Of a DNA stretch of 7,359 bases, positions 1 to 6,242 are shown piece by piece; the first letter of the stretch is position 1; each line of letters starts with the position of its first letter. The notes under the pieces were generated by a model. That model was not told the DNA's origin. It made no database searches and saw only the letters and a list, made by a program, of their open reading frames with translations. A program made the position numbers and the translations under genes. The stretch covers positions 1-7,359 of the forward strand of contig JBDRGC010000466.1 of NCBI GenBank assembly GCA_043818215.1, in the 5' to 3' direction. The stretch comes from JBDRGC01 sp043818215. GTDB lineage: Bacteria; Chloroflexota; Anaerolineae; Anaerolineales; UBA11858.

Positions 1-55
1 GCCGTTGTCTTTCTACTTCATCCAACAAAACTTCCTGGCATCCTACGAGCAATGA
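1..55 (+). CDS. Possible C-terminal end of an upstream gene (partial)
   Basis: The second forward frame is open from the window edge to a TGA at 53-55 and reads PLSFYFIQQNFLASYEQ. Its aromatic-rich, protein-like composition would suit the last 17 residues of a protein encoded to the left. A stretch this short can be open by chance, and a minus-strand frame is also open here, so the call is weak. No function can be assigned. Confidence 0.28.
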   Translation, partial: PLSFYFIQQNFLASYEQ

Positions 56-83
56 GTATACACGGGGAATGCAGCGGTGTCAA

Positions 84-148
84 GGAAAAATTAGGGAAAA
101 ATTAGGGCAAATTAGGACAAATTTGGGCAAATTTGGGCAAAAATTGGC
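84..148. repeat. Helically phased A/T-tract repeat upstream of ftsY
   Basis: Six degenerate copies of a unit like GGCAAATTTG or GGAAAAATTA follow each other. The TTAGG/TTTGG edges fall at 91, 102, 112, 122 and 132, a spacing of 10-11 bases. Every unit holds an AAATT, AAATTT or AAAAATT tract, so the tracts lie on one face of the helix. That arrangement is known to bend DNA. The block lies about 80 bases upstream of the ftsY -10 box. It may be a curved upstream element or simply another degenerate tandem array. Confidence 0.6.
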
Positions 149-226
149 ACGCCTCGCGCTTCAACATTCCACGATCCATGAATCTACTAAACAACATCAA
201 CACGTCTATAGCACGAAACCGCGGCA

Positions 227-235
227 TGATATAAT
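227..235 (+). promoter_or_regulatory. Extended -10 promoter for ftsY (leaderless start)
   Basis: TG-A-TATAAT (TG at 227-228, TATAAT at 230-235) is a perfect extended -10 element. No -35 hexamer stands out 16-18 bases upstream, which fits promoters that rely on the TGn extension. Initiation 6-8 bases downstream would fall at about 241-244, on or next to the ftsY ATG at 244. There is no Shine-Dalgarno sequence in front of that ATG, so the transcript is probably leaderless. Confidence 0.6.
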
Positions 236-243
236 AGCTCGCC

Positions 244-1161
244 ATGACAGACAATATATTCAACAAATGGAAAAATGGACTCGCCCGAACTCGCAAGACT
301 ACTTTCGGGCGCATTTCTCAACTTCTCGGCGTCGCCGAAATTGACGATGAAACCTGGGATGACCTGGAAGCTATGTTCATCCAGGCCGATATTGGATTAG
401 AGACCACCGAGGAGGTCATCGCAGCTCTGAGAGAACGCGTTCGCCAGGAAGGGCTGACTCAGGCCGGTGAGTTGCATACTGCCATGCACGCTGAATTGCT
501 GGCCCGGCTGGATGCCCCGCCCCCGGTGGAACTCTCCGAGCAACCCTACGTGATCCTGATCGTAGGGGTCAACGGATCGGGCAAGACTACCAATATGGCC
601 AAACTGGGGCAACGCTTCCAGGCTGATGGAAAACGAGTTATCTTCGGAGCCGCCGACACCTTCCGGGCCGCGGCCGTGGAACAGCTTCAAATCTGGGGAG
701 AGAGGCTGAATATCCCCGTCATTGCGGGTCAACCCAACGGCGATCCCGGCGCGGTGGCCTACGATACCGTGCAATCCGCCATTGCCCGCAAAGCAGACGT
801 GGTAATGATCGACACCGCTGGGCGGCTGCACACCCGCTTCAATTTGATGGAAGAGCTGAAGAAGGTCTACCGCGTGACCGGCAAAGCTCTGCCTGGCGCG
901 CCACACGCCGTTTGGCTGGTGATGGATGCCACCACCGGACAGAACGCGTTGCATCAGGCCAAAGCATTTAAAGAAGCGGTCAAGGTTTCTGGCGTTATCC
1001 TGGCAAAACTGGATTCGTCTGCCCGCGGCGGGATGGTCTTCGCCATCCAACGCGAACTAGGGCTGCCAATTCTCTTCGCCGGGCTGGGTGAGAGCGCCGA
1101 TGACCTGGAACCCTTCGACCCCGAAGCCTTTATCGGGGGCATTCTGGCTGATTTCGCCTGA
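244..1161 (+). CDS. ftsY: Signal recognition particle receptor FtsY
   Basis: FtsY is the membrane-associated GTPase that docks SRP-ribosome-nascent chain complexes at the Sec translocon. The 305-residue product is an NG-only receptor lacking the acidic A domain of the E. coli protein, about the size of the short FtsY of thermophiles. An N domain of about 95 residues precedes the G domain. Visible motifs are the P-loop GVNGSGKTT (108-116), DTFRAAAVEQL (138-148), DTAGR (190-194), DATTGQNA (228-235), the guanine-specificity motif AKLD (254-257) followed by SSARGG, and GLGE (280-283). Most homologues have TKLDGTAKGG in the specificity region, so AKLDSSARGG is a mild divergence. ATG 244 is chosen because the N domain begins there and an extended -10 box ends 8 bases upstream; there is no ribosome-binding site. 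The stop is TGA at 1159-1161. The family is certain; only the exact start is slightly open. Confidence 0.97.
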   Translation: MTDNIFNKWKNGLARTRKTTFGRISQLLGVAEIDDETWDDLEAMFIQADIGLETTEEVIAALRERVRQEGLTQAGELHTAMHAELLARLDAPPPVELSEQPYVILIVGVNGSGKTTNMAKLGQRFQADGKRVIFGAADTFRAAAVEQLQIWGERLNIPVIAGQPNGDPGAVAYDTVQSAIARKADVVMIDTAGRLHTRFNLMEELKKVYRVTGKALPGAPHAVWLVMDATTGQNALHQAKAFKEAVKVSGVILAKLDSSARGGMVFAIQRELGLPILFAGLGESADDLEPFDPEAFIGGILADFA

Positions 1162-1164
1162 AGC

Positions 1165-1176
1165 TGTCATTGCGAG
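1165..1176. repeat. Fragment of the TGTCATTGCGA repeat end
   Basis: TGTCATTGCGAG, four bases after the ftsY stop, matches the outer end of the inverted-repeat element at 1380-1501 (TGTCATTGCGAAG). No matching right arm follows within 150 bases. It looks like a solo end or the scar of a decayed copy. Confidence 0.5.
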
Positions 1177-1254
1177 TAAACCCACAGTGCGATTGGTACT
1201 GCTCAATCAATTAGAAATATTCTTGTCGTGCTGGTTGGCTGACAAATCTTTTTC

Positions 1255-1324
1255 GTACACGGATTCAACGGATTACACGGATGAAAAATCCAAAGAATCC
1301 GTTGAATCCGTGTGCTCCGTGTAC
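1255..1324. repeat. Long hairpin repeat of the CACGGATT type
   Basis: CACGGATTCAACGGATT (1258-1274) is matched by its perfect reverse complement at 1296-1312, a 17-bp stem. The outer GTAC ends (1255-1258 and 1321-1324) also correspond. Short internal repeats of ACGGATT make it a slippage-prone palindrome. Similar CACGGATTACACGGATT sequences are scattered between genes in many bacterial phyla. It lies about 95 bases past the ftsY stop and could end or protect that transcript, but it lacks the T-run of an intrinsic terminator. Confidence 0.7.
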
Positions 1325-1379
1325 AATTTCCGGGCCTGACCCAGCTGTGGACGAGTTTTGTCAGTCAATCAGCTTGTCG

Positions 1380-1501
1380 TGTCATTGCGAAGTAGCTCTA
1401 CCGCTGCCTGTCCTGAGTAGCCGTAGGCGTATCGAAGGAAAGCAATCTCATCCTTGGCGAGAAGGAGATTGCTTCAGCGGTAAATCTGCTTCGCAATGAC
1501 A
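1380..1501. mobile_element. MITE-like element with 16-bp terminal inverted repeats
   Basis: The ends TGTCATTGCGAAGTAG (1380-1395) and CTGCTTCGCAATGACA (1486-1501) are inverted repeats with one mismatch. Inside is a second perfect 10-bp stem, AAGCAATCTC (1440-1449) with GAGATTGCTT (1465-1474). Ends of the form TGTCATTGCGAAG around AAGCAATCTC cores belong to a hairpin repeat found between genes in many environmental bacteria. The 122-base element has no coding capacity, so it would depend on a transposase elsewhere or spread as a REP-like element. I see no clear target-site duplication. A second repeat family (1407-1439) sits in its left half. Confidence 0.65.
1407..1439. repeat. Nested CCTGTCCTGAG...TATCGAAGGA repeat
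   Basis: CCTGTCCTGAGTAGCC and GGCGTATCGAAGGA, joined by GTA, resemble the dispersed repeat usually read on the other strand as CCTTCGATACG...CTACTCAGGACAGG. That family is unrelated in sequence to the surrounding MITE-like element, and here it breaks the element's left half. This suggests insertion of one repeat into another. Family membership is from memory of common intergenic repeats and was not searched. Confidence 0.5.
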
Positions 1502-1517
1502 TAAAAAAAGTTTGGTT

Positions 1518-1539
1518 GCCTGCCTATCGGCAGACAGGC
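1518..1539. repeat. Short palindromic repeat before the methyltransferase gene
   Basis: GCCTGCCTATCGGCAGACAGGC contains the hairpin TGCC-TATC-GGCA (1521-1532) and has GCC/GGC outer ends. It ends 4 bases before the GGAG ribosome-binding site of the next gene, so it lies in that gene's leader or promoter. It could affect ribosome access if folded in the RNA. Confidence 0.45.
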
Positions 1540-1555
1540 GGCTGGAGACCGCGCT

Positions 1556-2290
1556 ATGAACTTGCAACTCAAACGCTACAAAAAAGATTTCGAGCACAGC
1601 TACACCCTGGGAGTTTTCCCCACCCTGGAATTGCTGACCCACCAACCCCAGCACACCCTCCAGGTGCTGACTCACCCCAAAGGCCAGGAAAACGCGGGCA
1701 TCGCCAAAATCCGGGAAATCTGCCACAAGAACGGCATCCCTCTTCAAATCCAGGAAAAGGCCGTCGAGCGGCTGTCACCCAAAGAAAACGTCTACGCGGT
1801 GGGGGTCTTCCGCAAATATCAAGTCGATCTCGATCCCGCGGCCAACCACGTTGTGCTGGTCAACCCCGGCGGGATGGGCAACCTGGGCACGATCATGCGC
1901 ACGATGCTGGGGTTTGGGATGCGGGACTTGGCGATTATCCAGCCTGCGGCGGATATCTTTCACCCGGATACCGTTCGAGCTTCGATGGGCGCGCTGTTCC
2001 AAGTCCGTTGCGAGGGGTTTGCCAGTTTCGAGGAGTACCGCCAATCCCACAGTCGCCGCATCTACCCGCTGATGACCGGCGGAGCCATCCCGCTCCCTGA
2101 AGCCGCCTTCAAGCTGCCCTTTGCGCTGGTTTTCGGCAGCGAGAGCCGCGGCCTCGGGGATGAGTATCACGCCCTGGGAACCAGCATCCGCATCCCCCAA
2201 AGCGAGGCCATCGACTCGCTGAATTTGGCGGTGGCTGTGGGAGTGACACTGTATCAGGCGAGATTGCACAACCTGAACAATAACGTATAA
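1556..2290 (+). CDS. SpoU/TrmH-family RNA 2'-O-ribose methyltransferase
   Basis: This 244-residue enzyme should transfer a methyl group from S-adenosylmethionine to a ribose 2'-OH in tRNA or rRNA in the cytoplasm. The three SpoU motifs of the knotted SPOUT fold are present. Motif 1 is NPGGMGNLGTIMRT (103-116), with the invariant N109 and R115. Motif 2 is PDTVRASMGALF (137-148). Motif 3 is LVFGSESRGL (191-200) followed by IPQSEAIDSLNLAVAVGVTL (213-232). About 95 residues precede the catalytic domain and include KENVYAVGVFRKY, as in family members with an N-terminal substrate-binding domain. Sequence alone does not separate TrmH, RlmB and other subfamilies, so no symbol is given. ATG 1556 has GGAG at 1544-1547, an 8-base spacing. 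It lies between a cluster of repeats and the prfB leader. Its TAA overlaps the -10 box of the promoter proposed for prfB. Confidence 0.93.
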   Translation: MNLQLKRYKKDFEHSYTLGVFPTLELLTHQPQHTLQVLTHPKGQENAGIAKIREICHKNGIPLQIQEKAVERLSPKENVYAVGVFRKYQVDLDPAANHVVLVNPGGMGNLGTIMRTMLGFGMRDLAIIQPAADIFHPDTVRASMGALFQVRCEGFASFEEYRQSHSRRIYPLMTGGAIPLPEAAFKLPFALVFGSESRGLGDEYHALGTSIRIPQSEAIDSLNLAVAVGVTLYQARLHNLNNNV

Positions 2291-2291
2291 T
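2264..2291 (+). promoter_or_regulatory. Candidate promoter for prfB
   Basis: TTGCAC (2264-2269), a 16-base spacer and a perfect TATAAT (2286-2291) make a good vegetative promoter. It overlaps the last codons and stop of the methyltransferase gene. Initiation near 2298 would give prfB a leader of about 150 bases made almost entirely of the heptad array. Confidence 0.5.
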
Positions 2292-2304
2292 ACGACCGCC
2301 GATG

Positions 2305-2437
2305 GCAGACCGAAGACCGAAGACTGAAGACTGAAGACCGAAGACCGAAGACTGAAGACTAAAGACTAAAGACTAAAGACTGAAGACTAAAGACTGAAGA
2401 CTGAAGACTGAAGACTGAAGACTGAAAACTGAAAACT
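2305..2437. repeat. Heptanucleotide tandem array (GAAGACT type)
   Basis: Nineteen consecutive 7-base units run in perfect register. The commonest is GAAGACT, with variants GAAGACC, AAAGACT and GAAAACT; the first, GCAGACC, is degenerate. Weaker heptads (TACGACC, GCCGATG) extend it back to 2291. The last unit runs straight into GAGGTG (2438-2443), the prfB ribosome-binding site. The variants are mostly single transitions, as expected from unit duplication plus drift. The structure resembles the STRR heptamers described in cyanobacteria. Confidence 0.93.
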
Positions 2438-2448
2438 GAGGTGTCCCC

Positions 2449-3544
2449 ATGCAAGACATAATCGCCCACCTGCGCGAGAGCCAGGCAAAAATCCAAAACC
2501 TACTGGTGCGGCTTTGACTTAGCGGCCAAAGAAGAACAACTCACCGAATTACAGAAAAAATCCGAAGACCCCGATCTGTGGAATGACCCCGAGAAAGCCC
2601 AGCGGGTGATGAAGAAAGTCTCCTGGCTGCGAGAGGAAGTCGAAACATGGCAATCGTTAGCCCAACGTGTTGCCGACACGCTGGAACTGGCCGAAATGGA
2701 AGCCGAAGACCTGCGCCACGAACTGGAAGCTGAAACCGCGGCCATCGAGACCGAGGTCGATAAGCGCGAATTCGACGCCATGTTCTCCGGCGAATACGAC
2801 CGGGGAGACGCGCTGTTGGCCATCCACGCCGGGGCCGGGGGCACCGATTCGCAAGACTGGGCCGAGATGCTGCAACGCATGTATCTGCGCTGGATGGAGC
2901 AAAAAGGCTACGAGACCGAAATCCTCGACTCCACCTCTGGCGAAGAAGCGGGCATAAAAAGCGTGACCATCGCGGTCAACGGTCGCTATGCCTACGGCTA
3001 CCTGCGCTCAGAGAAAGGCGTCCACCGGCTGGTGCGTCTCTCCCCCTTCGATTCCAATCACCGCCGCCACACATCTTTCGTGCTGGTCGAAATACTCCCC
3101 CAAGTCGAAGACGAAACTGAAATCGACATCGGTCCCAACGATTTGCGCATCGACACTTACCGCGCGGCGGGGGCTGGCGGCCAAAGCGTACAAAAGAACG
3201 ATACCGCCGTACGCATCACCCACCTGTCTACCGGCATCGTTGCCACCTGCCAAAACGAGCGCTCCCAGAGTCAAAACCGCGATAACGCCATGAAGGTGCT
3301 GAAGGCCCGCCTGCTTGAAGTCAAACAGCGCGAGCATGCCGAGCATATCGCCGAGCTGCGCGGTGAGTACACCAAAGCCGAGTGGGGCAGCCAGATCCGC
3401 TCGTACGTGCTGCATCCCTACCAGATGGTCAAAGACCACCGCACCAATCACGAAGCCGGTAATGCCCAGAACGTGCTGGATGGCGATCTGGATGGATTTA
3501 TTGAAGCGTATTTGAGAGCCAATGTGGGGAATGGAAAAGAGTAA
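2449..3544 (+). CDS. prfB: Peptide chain release factor 2 (programmed +1 frameshift)
   Basis: RF2 recognises UGA and UAA in the ribosomal A site and triggers peptide release. The gene must be read as 2449-2514 joined to 2516-3544, giving 364 residues (E. coli RF2 has 365). The first 22 codons end with CTT and an in-frame TGA at 2515-2517. A +1 slip continues as GAC, reading L-D-L-A-A-K. The N-terminal helical domain is followed by GAGGTDSQDWA (128-138). The stop-codon tripeptide SPF (198-200) marks RF2 rather than RF1. The catalytic GGQ (243-245) lies in AGAGGQSVQKNDTAVRITH. ATG 2449 has GAGGTG at 2438-2443, a 5-base spacing. The 3' end overlaps the presumed start of the membrane protein gene by 23 bases. 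Expression is probably autoregulated, because low RF2 lets the ribosome pause and shift at TGA. Confidence 0.97.
2505..2518 (+). promoter_or_regulatory. RF2 +1 programmed frameshift site
   Basis: GGTG (2505-2508), three bases (CGG), then CTT-TGA-C (2512-2518) reproduce the geometry of the E. coli prfB site, where a Shine-Dalgarno-like tract precedes CUU-UGA-C. GGTG is shorter than the E. coli AGGGGG but can pair with the CACC at the 16S 3' end. The peptidyl-tRNA slips from CUU to UUU and the ribosome resumes at GAC. Confidence 0.93.
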
Positions 3545-6242
3545 ATCAGGGATTAGGGATCAGGGATTAGGGATTAGGGATCAGGGGCTAGGGATTAGGG
3601 ATTCGGGATTAGGGATCAGGGATCAGGGATCCGGAATCCGGAATCCGGAATCCGGTCTCGCTCCCCGGTTTCCTGCCTCCTGGTTTCCTGGTTTCCTGGT
3701 TCCTGGTCCCTGTTTCCTGGTTCCTAGTTCCCGGTTCCTAGTTCCTAGTCCCTGCTTCCTGCTTCCTGTTTTCCTGCTTCTCTGGCTCCTGACCGGTTGC
3801 GTTACCCTCCCCGACCCGGAAACAACCCAGGATTTCAGCGCCGACACGGTTGCGGTGGTCGCGCCCGGTCGGTCCGTGGGGCAGAGTTTCGTCTCCCGGC
3901 GGGCGCGGCTGGACGGCATCACCCTGTGGCTGGACACTGACTCCCCCGGCACGCCGCTGAGTATCGAACTCCGCCACACCCCCGAGGATGTCGAGGCCCT
4001 GTTCGCCGCCACTATCAGCGCCAAAGATGGACAGACCTCCGTCGACATTCCTCCGCAGCCCGATCCCCCCAACCAAACTTACTATTTGCAATTGACCACC
4101 ACTCAGGGCGAGATACGCATCCTGGGGCGGGATGAAGACATTTACCCCCGCGGGACTGCCTTTGTGGATGACCAACCCGTTGCGGGAGATTTAGCCTTCC
4201 GTGCGACTTACGATTACGATGCAAAAGCTGCCCTCGCGGATTTGAAGGCGGGATGTGCCCATTGGTGGCTGATTCTGCCCCTGGGAGCGATTCTGCTCCT
4301 GCCCGGCTGGCTGCTGCTGGATTTCAGCGGCCTGAGAAAACGTTTCGATGACGGCGAGCAAATCGCCATCTCCGTGGGATTGAGTCTGGCCGCCATCCCG
4401 CTGCTGATGCTGTGGACAACCACCCTGGGGCTGAGGTGGGGGCCGGTGTCGGTGTGGGTTGGCGCGGGGGTGTTGGCGGTGTTGTTCGTGTGGCGGGTGG
4501 CGGGTAGCGAATGGCGAATGGCGAATGGCGGGTGGCGAATGGCGAAGAACGACCACCGACCGCCGACCGCCGACCGCTCCACGCTCCACGCTCCACGCTC
4601 CTCATTCGCCACTCGCTATTCGCCATTCATCATTCTCCTCGCCATCTTCGCCCTCACCCTCTTCATCCGCTTCGCCATGGTGCGCGACCTGGCCGCGCCA
4701 GCCTGGGTTGACTCTGTCCATCACGGAGTGATCACGCGGCTGATTATCGAGGCCGGGGGATTCCCGGAGAGCTACGCGCCTCTTCTCCCCATCGAGGCCA
4801 GCCAGTACCATCCGGGTTTTCACAGCGTGCTGGCAACTTTCCACTGGTTATCAGGGTTGGAAATTCCCGAAACAATGCTGATATTGGGGCAAGTGCTCAA
4901 CGCGCTGATGGTGTTCGCGGTTTATTTGCTAAGTAAGACATTCACAAAAGATCAAGCCGCCGGATTAGCAGCAGCTTTGATCTCCGGGATATGTACACTA
5001 TTGCCGGCGTACTACACCAGTTGGGGACGCTACACGCAGTTGATGGGGCTGTTGGTGCTACCGGTGGGGTTGGCGCTGTTTGTAGTGGTCGCTGAAGCGA
5101 TCCCAAAGATTGCTGCCCTCTATGGGGATGTTGACGCGAAAGCAGTCACTACAAGCTGGAAACTTTGCAGCTTTCTGTTGGGCAGCATCGCCTTTGCAGG
5201 ATCGTTCCTGATCCACTATCGGGTGGCGGCATTCTTAGGCTGCCTGCTGGCAGTGTACGTAATAGGACAAATACGCTGGCAGGCCATTCCTGCCGCCATC
5301 AAGCAATTGGCTATTATTGGAACAGGGAGCATTCTGCTGGTCTGGCCCTGGCTAATGCCCACTCTCACAGAATTGATAATTCCTAAGGGACAGGTTTGGG
5401 GGGCGCCCCAGGTTCCTTTTGAGGGAGTCAATTGGCGTTTTCTGACGCCAGTTTTCGGCAAACAGGCTTTAGTTTTAGCCGGTGTGGGGGTAATATGGGG
5501 GATCATCAAGCGGCAGCGATTTGTACTCGTAATCATGGCATGGGTCAGCTTGCTATTCGTGCTGGCTAACCCCGGTGCAATGGGAGTGCCGTTGCCAAAT
5601 TTTGTGAATCAAACTTCGGTAGATATCACCCTATTCATGCCCGTGGCCCTTCTGGGAGGCTACGTCGTCGGTCAACTGGTTGCAGTCTGGCGCGCTGTTA
5701 TTCCACATCGCTGGCATGGGGTTGGGCAATGGGCTGTGGTTTTGTTGGGGGCCGGGATATCCGTTTTGGGAGCGCAGCGCCTGCTGCCAACCCTCAACCC
5801 GGTCACGTTTCTCTTTCGGGAGGCGGATAAGCCCGCAATGAGATGGATCGACCAAAATATTCCAGACGAGGCGGTCATCCTGATTAATCCAACGGAGTGG
5901 GGATATGGACTTTATATGGGAAATGACGGCGGGTTTTGGATAGCCCCTCTCACCGGACATCAGACAATGCCACCGCCGGTATTATACGGAATGGGGTCTC
6001 GAGAATACGTTGAGAATGTCAATGCGTTTGCCAAAGCTGTGCTGGCGCCCGGGGATGATGCCGCCCAATTGTGGGATTATATGCAGACCCGCGGCATTAC
6101 TTATGTTTATATCGGAGCACGCGGCGGGATACTGTCTCCCCGGTCGCTGGCAGAAAGTCCCCGCTTCGATCTCCTCTACTCTCGAAACGGGGTGTGGGTA
6201 TTCGAGCGCGTTTTAGATGCCGCGCTTGAAGCTGACAGCTGA
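3522..6242 (+). CDS. Polytopic GT-C-like membrane protein with lipoprotein-type N-terminus
   Basis: The 906-residue frame begins inside the prfB tail (ATG 3522; ATG 3531 is in the same frame with GTGGGG just before it). Residues 8-90 come from heptad repeats: five near-copies of GIRDQGL, then a hydrophobic run ending in the lipobox L-T-G-C with Cys93. Residues 94-240 look like a soluble beta-rich ectodomain. Membrane segments fall near 247-268, 281-302, 309-326 and 367-390, with several more to about 755. D397 and HH (400-401) in DSVHHGVITRL, and YHPGFH (429-434), lie in the first outer loop after segment four, where GT-C glycosyltransferases keep their catalytic acid. A soluble tail (about 765-906) begins ADKPAMRWIDQNIPDEA, as in many such enzymes. 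A lipid-linked sugar transferase role is inferred, not shown. Residues 323-371 are a second heptad insert, and the stop codon lies in a third. No ATG, GTG or TTG exists in frame between 3534 and the lipobox. Confidence 0.8.
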   Translation: MWGMEKSKSGIRDQGLGIRDQGLGIRDSGLGIRDQGSGIRNPESGLAPRFPASWFPGFLVPGPCFLVPSSRFLVPSPCFLLPVFLLLWLLTGCVTLPDPETTQDFSADTVAVVAPGRSVGQSFVSRRARLDGITLWLDTDSPGTPLSIELRHTPEDVEALFAATISAKDGQTSVDIPPQPDPPNQTYYLQLTTTQGEIRILGRDEDIYPRGTAFVDDQPVAGDLAFRATYDYDAKAALADLKAGCAHWWLILPLGAILLLPGWLLLDFSGLRKRFDDGEQIAISVGLSLAAIPLLMLWTTTLGLRWGPVSVWVGAGVLAVLFVWRVAGSEWRMANGGWRMAKNDHRPPTADRSTLHAPRSSFATRYSPFIILLAIFALTLFIRFAMVRDLAAPAWVDSVHHGVITRLIIEAGGFPESYAPLLPIEASQYHPGFHSVLATFHWLSGLEIPETMLILGQVLNALMVFAVYLLSKTFTKDQAAGLAAALISGICTLLPAYYTSWGRYTQLMGLLVLPVGLALFVVVAEAIPKIAALYGDVDAKAVTTSWKLCSFLLGSIAFAGSFLIHYRVAAFLGCLLAVYVIGQIRWQAIPAAIKQLAIIGTGSILLVWPWLMPTLTELIIPKGQVWGAPQVPFEGVNWRFLTPVFGKQALVLAGVGVIWGIIKRQRFVLVIMAWVSLLFVLANPGAMGVPLPNFVNQTSVDITLFMPVALLGGYVVGQLVAVWRAVIPHRWHGVGQWAVVLLGAGISVLGAQRLLPTLNPVTFLFREADKPAMRWIDQNIPDEAVILINPTEWGYGLYMGNDGGFWIAPLTGHQTMPPPVLYGMGSREYVENVNAFAKAVLAPGDDAAQLWDYMQTRGITYVYIGARGGILSPRSLAESPRFDLLYSRNGVWVFERVLDAALEADS
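3545..3791. repeat. Heptad array encoding the N-terminus of the membrane protein
   Basis: The left block (to 3654) is about 15 heptads of GGATTAG, GGATCAG, GGATCCG and GAATCCG in register. From about 3669 to 3791 the right block has units such as GTTCCTG, GTTCCTA, GTCCCTG and CTTCCTG, with a few 8-base units. The right block's reverse complement (GGAAC and CTAGGAA forms) resembles the left block, so the array is two blocks in opposite orientation. Because 21 bases are three heptads, the translated left block shows a 7-residue period (GIRDQGL). Confidence 0.93.
4490..4636. repeat. In-frame heptad array inside the membrane protein gene
   Basis: Twenty-one heptads run in perfect register. They start with GTGGCGG, then ATGGCGA copies, then CCGCCGA, ACGCTCC, and finally CTATTCG, CCATTCA and TCATTCT. 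The opening GGCGAAT-type and closing ATTCGCC-type units are reverse complements, so the array can fold back on itself. The length of 147 bases is exactly 49 codons, which keeps the host frame open. The encoded stretch (residues 323-371) is hydrophilic and rich in Arg. Confidence 0.9.

Noticed and set aside
69..344. 91-residue forward reading frame across the ftsY start
   Set aside because: Its first part translates the phased A-tract repeat and the rest overlaps ftsY out of frame.
397..1050. 217-residue minus-strand reading frame inside ftsY
   Set aside because: It is a shadow of a GC-rich gene on the other strand, with no recognisable motif.
1255..1324. Intrinsic terminator of ftsY
   Set aside because: The stem is long and perfect, but no T-run follows and the loop is over 20 bases; it is better described as a dispersed repeat.
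1516..2100. 194-residue forward frame overlapping the methyltransferase gene
   Set aside because: Pro/Arg-rich out-of-frame translation; the SpoU motifs are in the other frame.
2305..2437. CRISPR array
   Set aside because: Units are 7 bases, directly adjacent and without unique spacers, so this is a tandem array.
2606..3544. prfB starting at ATG 2606 as a 312-residue protein
   Set aside because: Conserved RF2 sequence continues upstream to the frameshift site and to ATG 2449, which has a strong ribosome-binding site.
3623..4072. 149-residue minus-strand frame with TRKQGPG-like repeats
   Set aside because: The periodicity is only the heptad array read on the other strand; the downstream half is antisense to the lipoprotein-like domain.
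4324..4626. Several minus-strand frames over the second in-gene array
   Set aside because: Open frames in all phases are a by-product of stop-poor heptad repeats.
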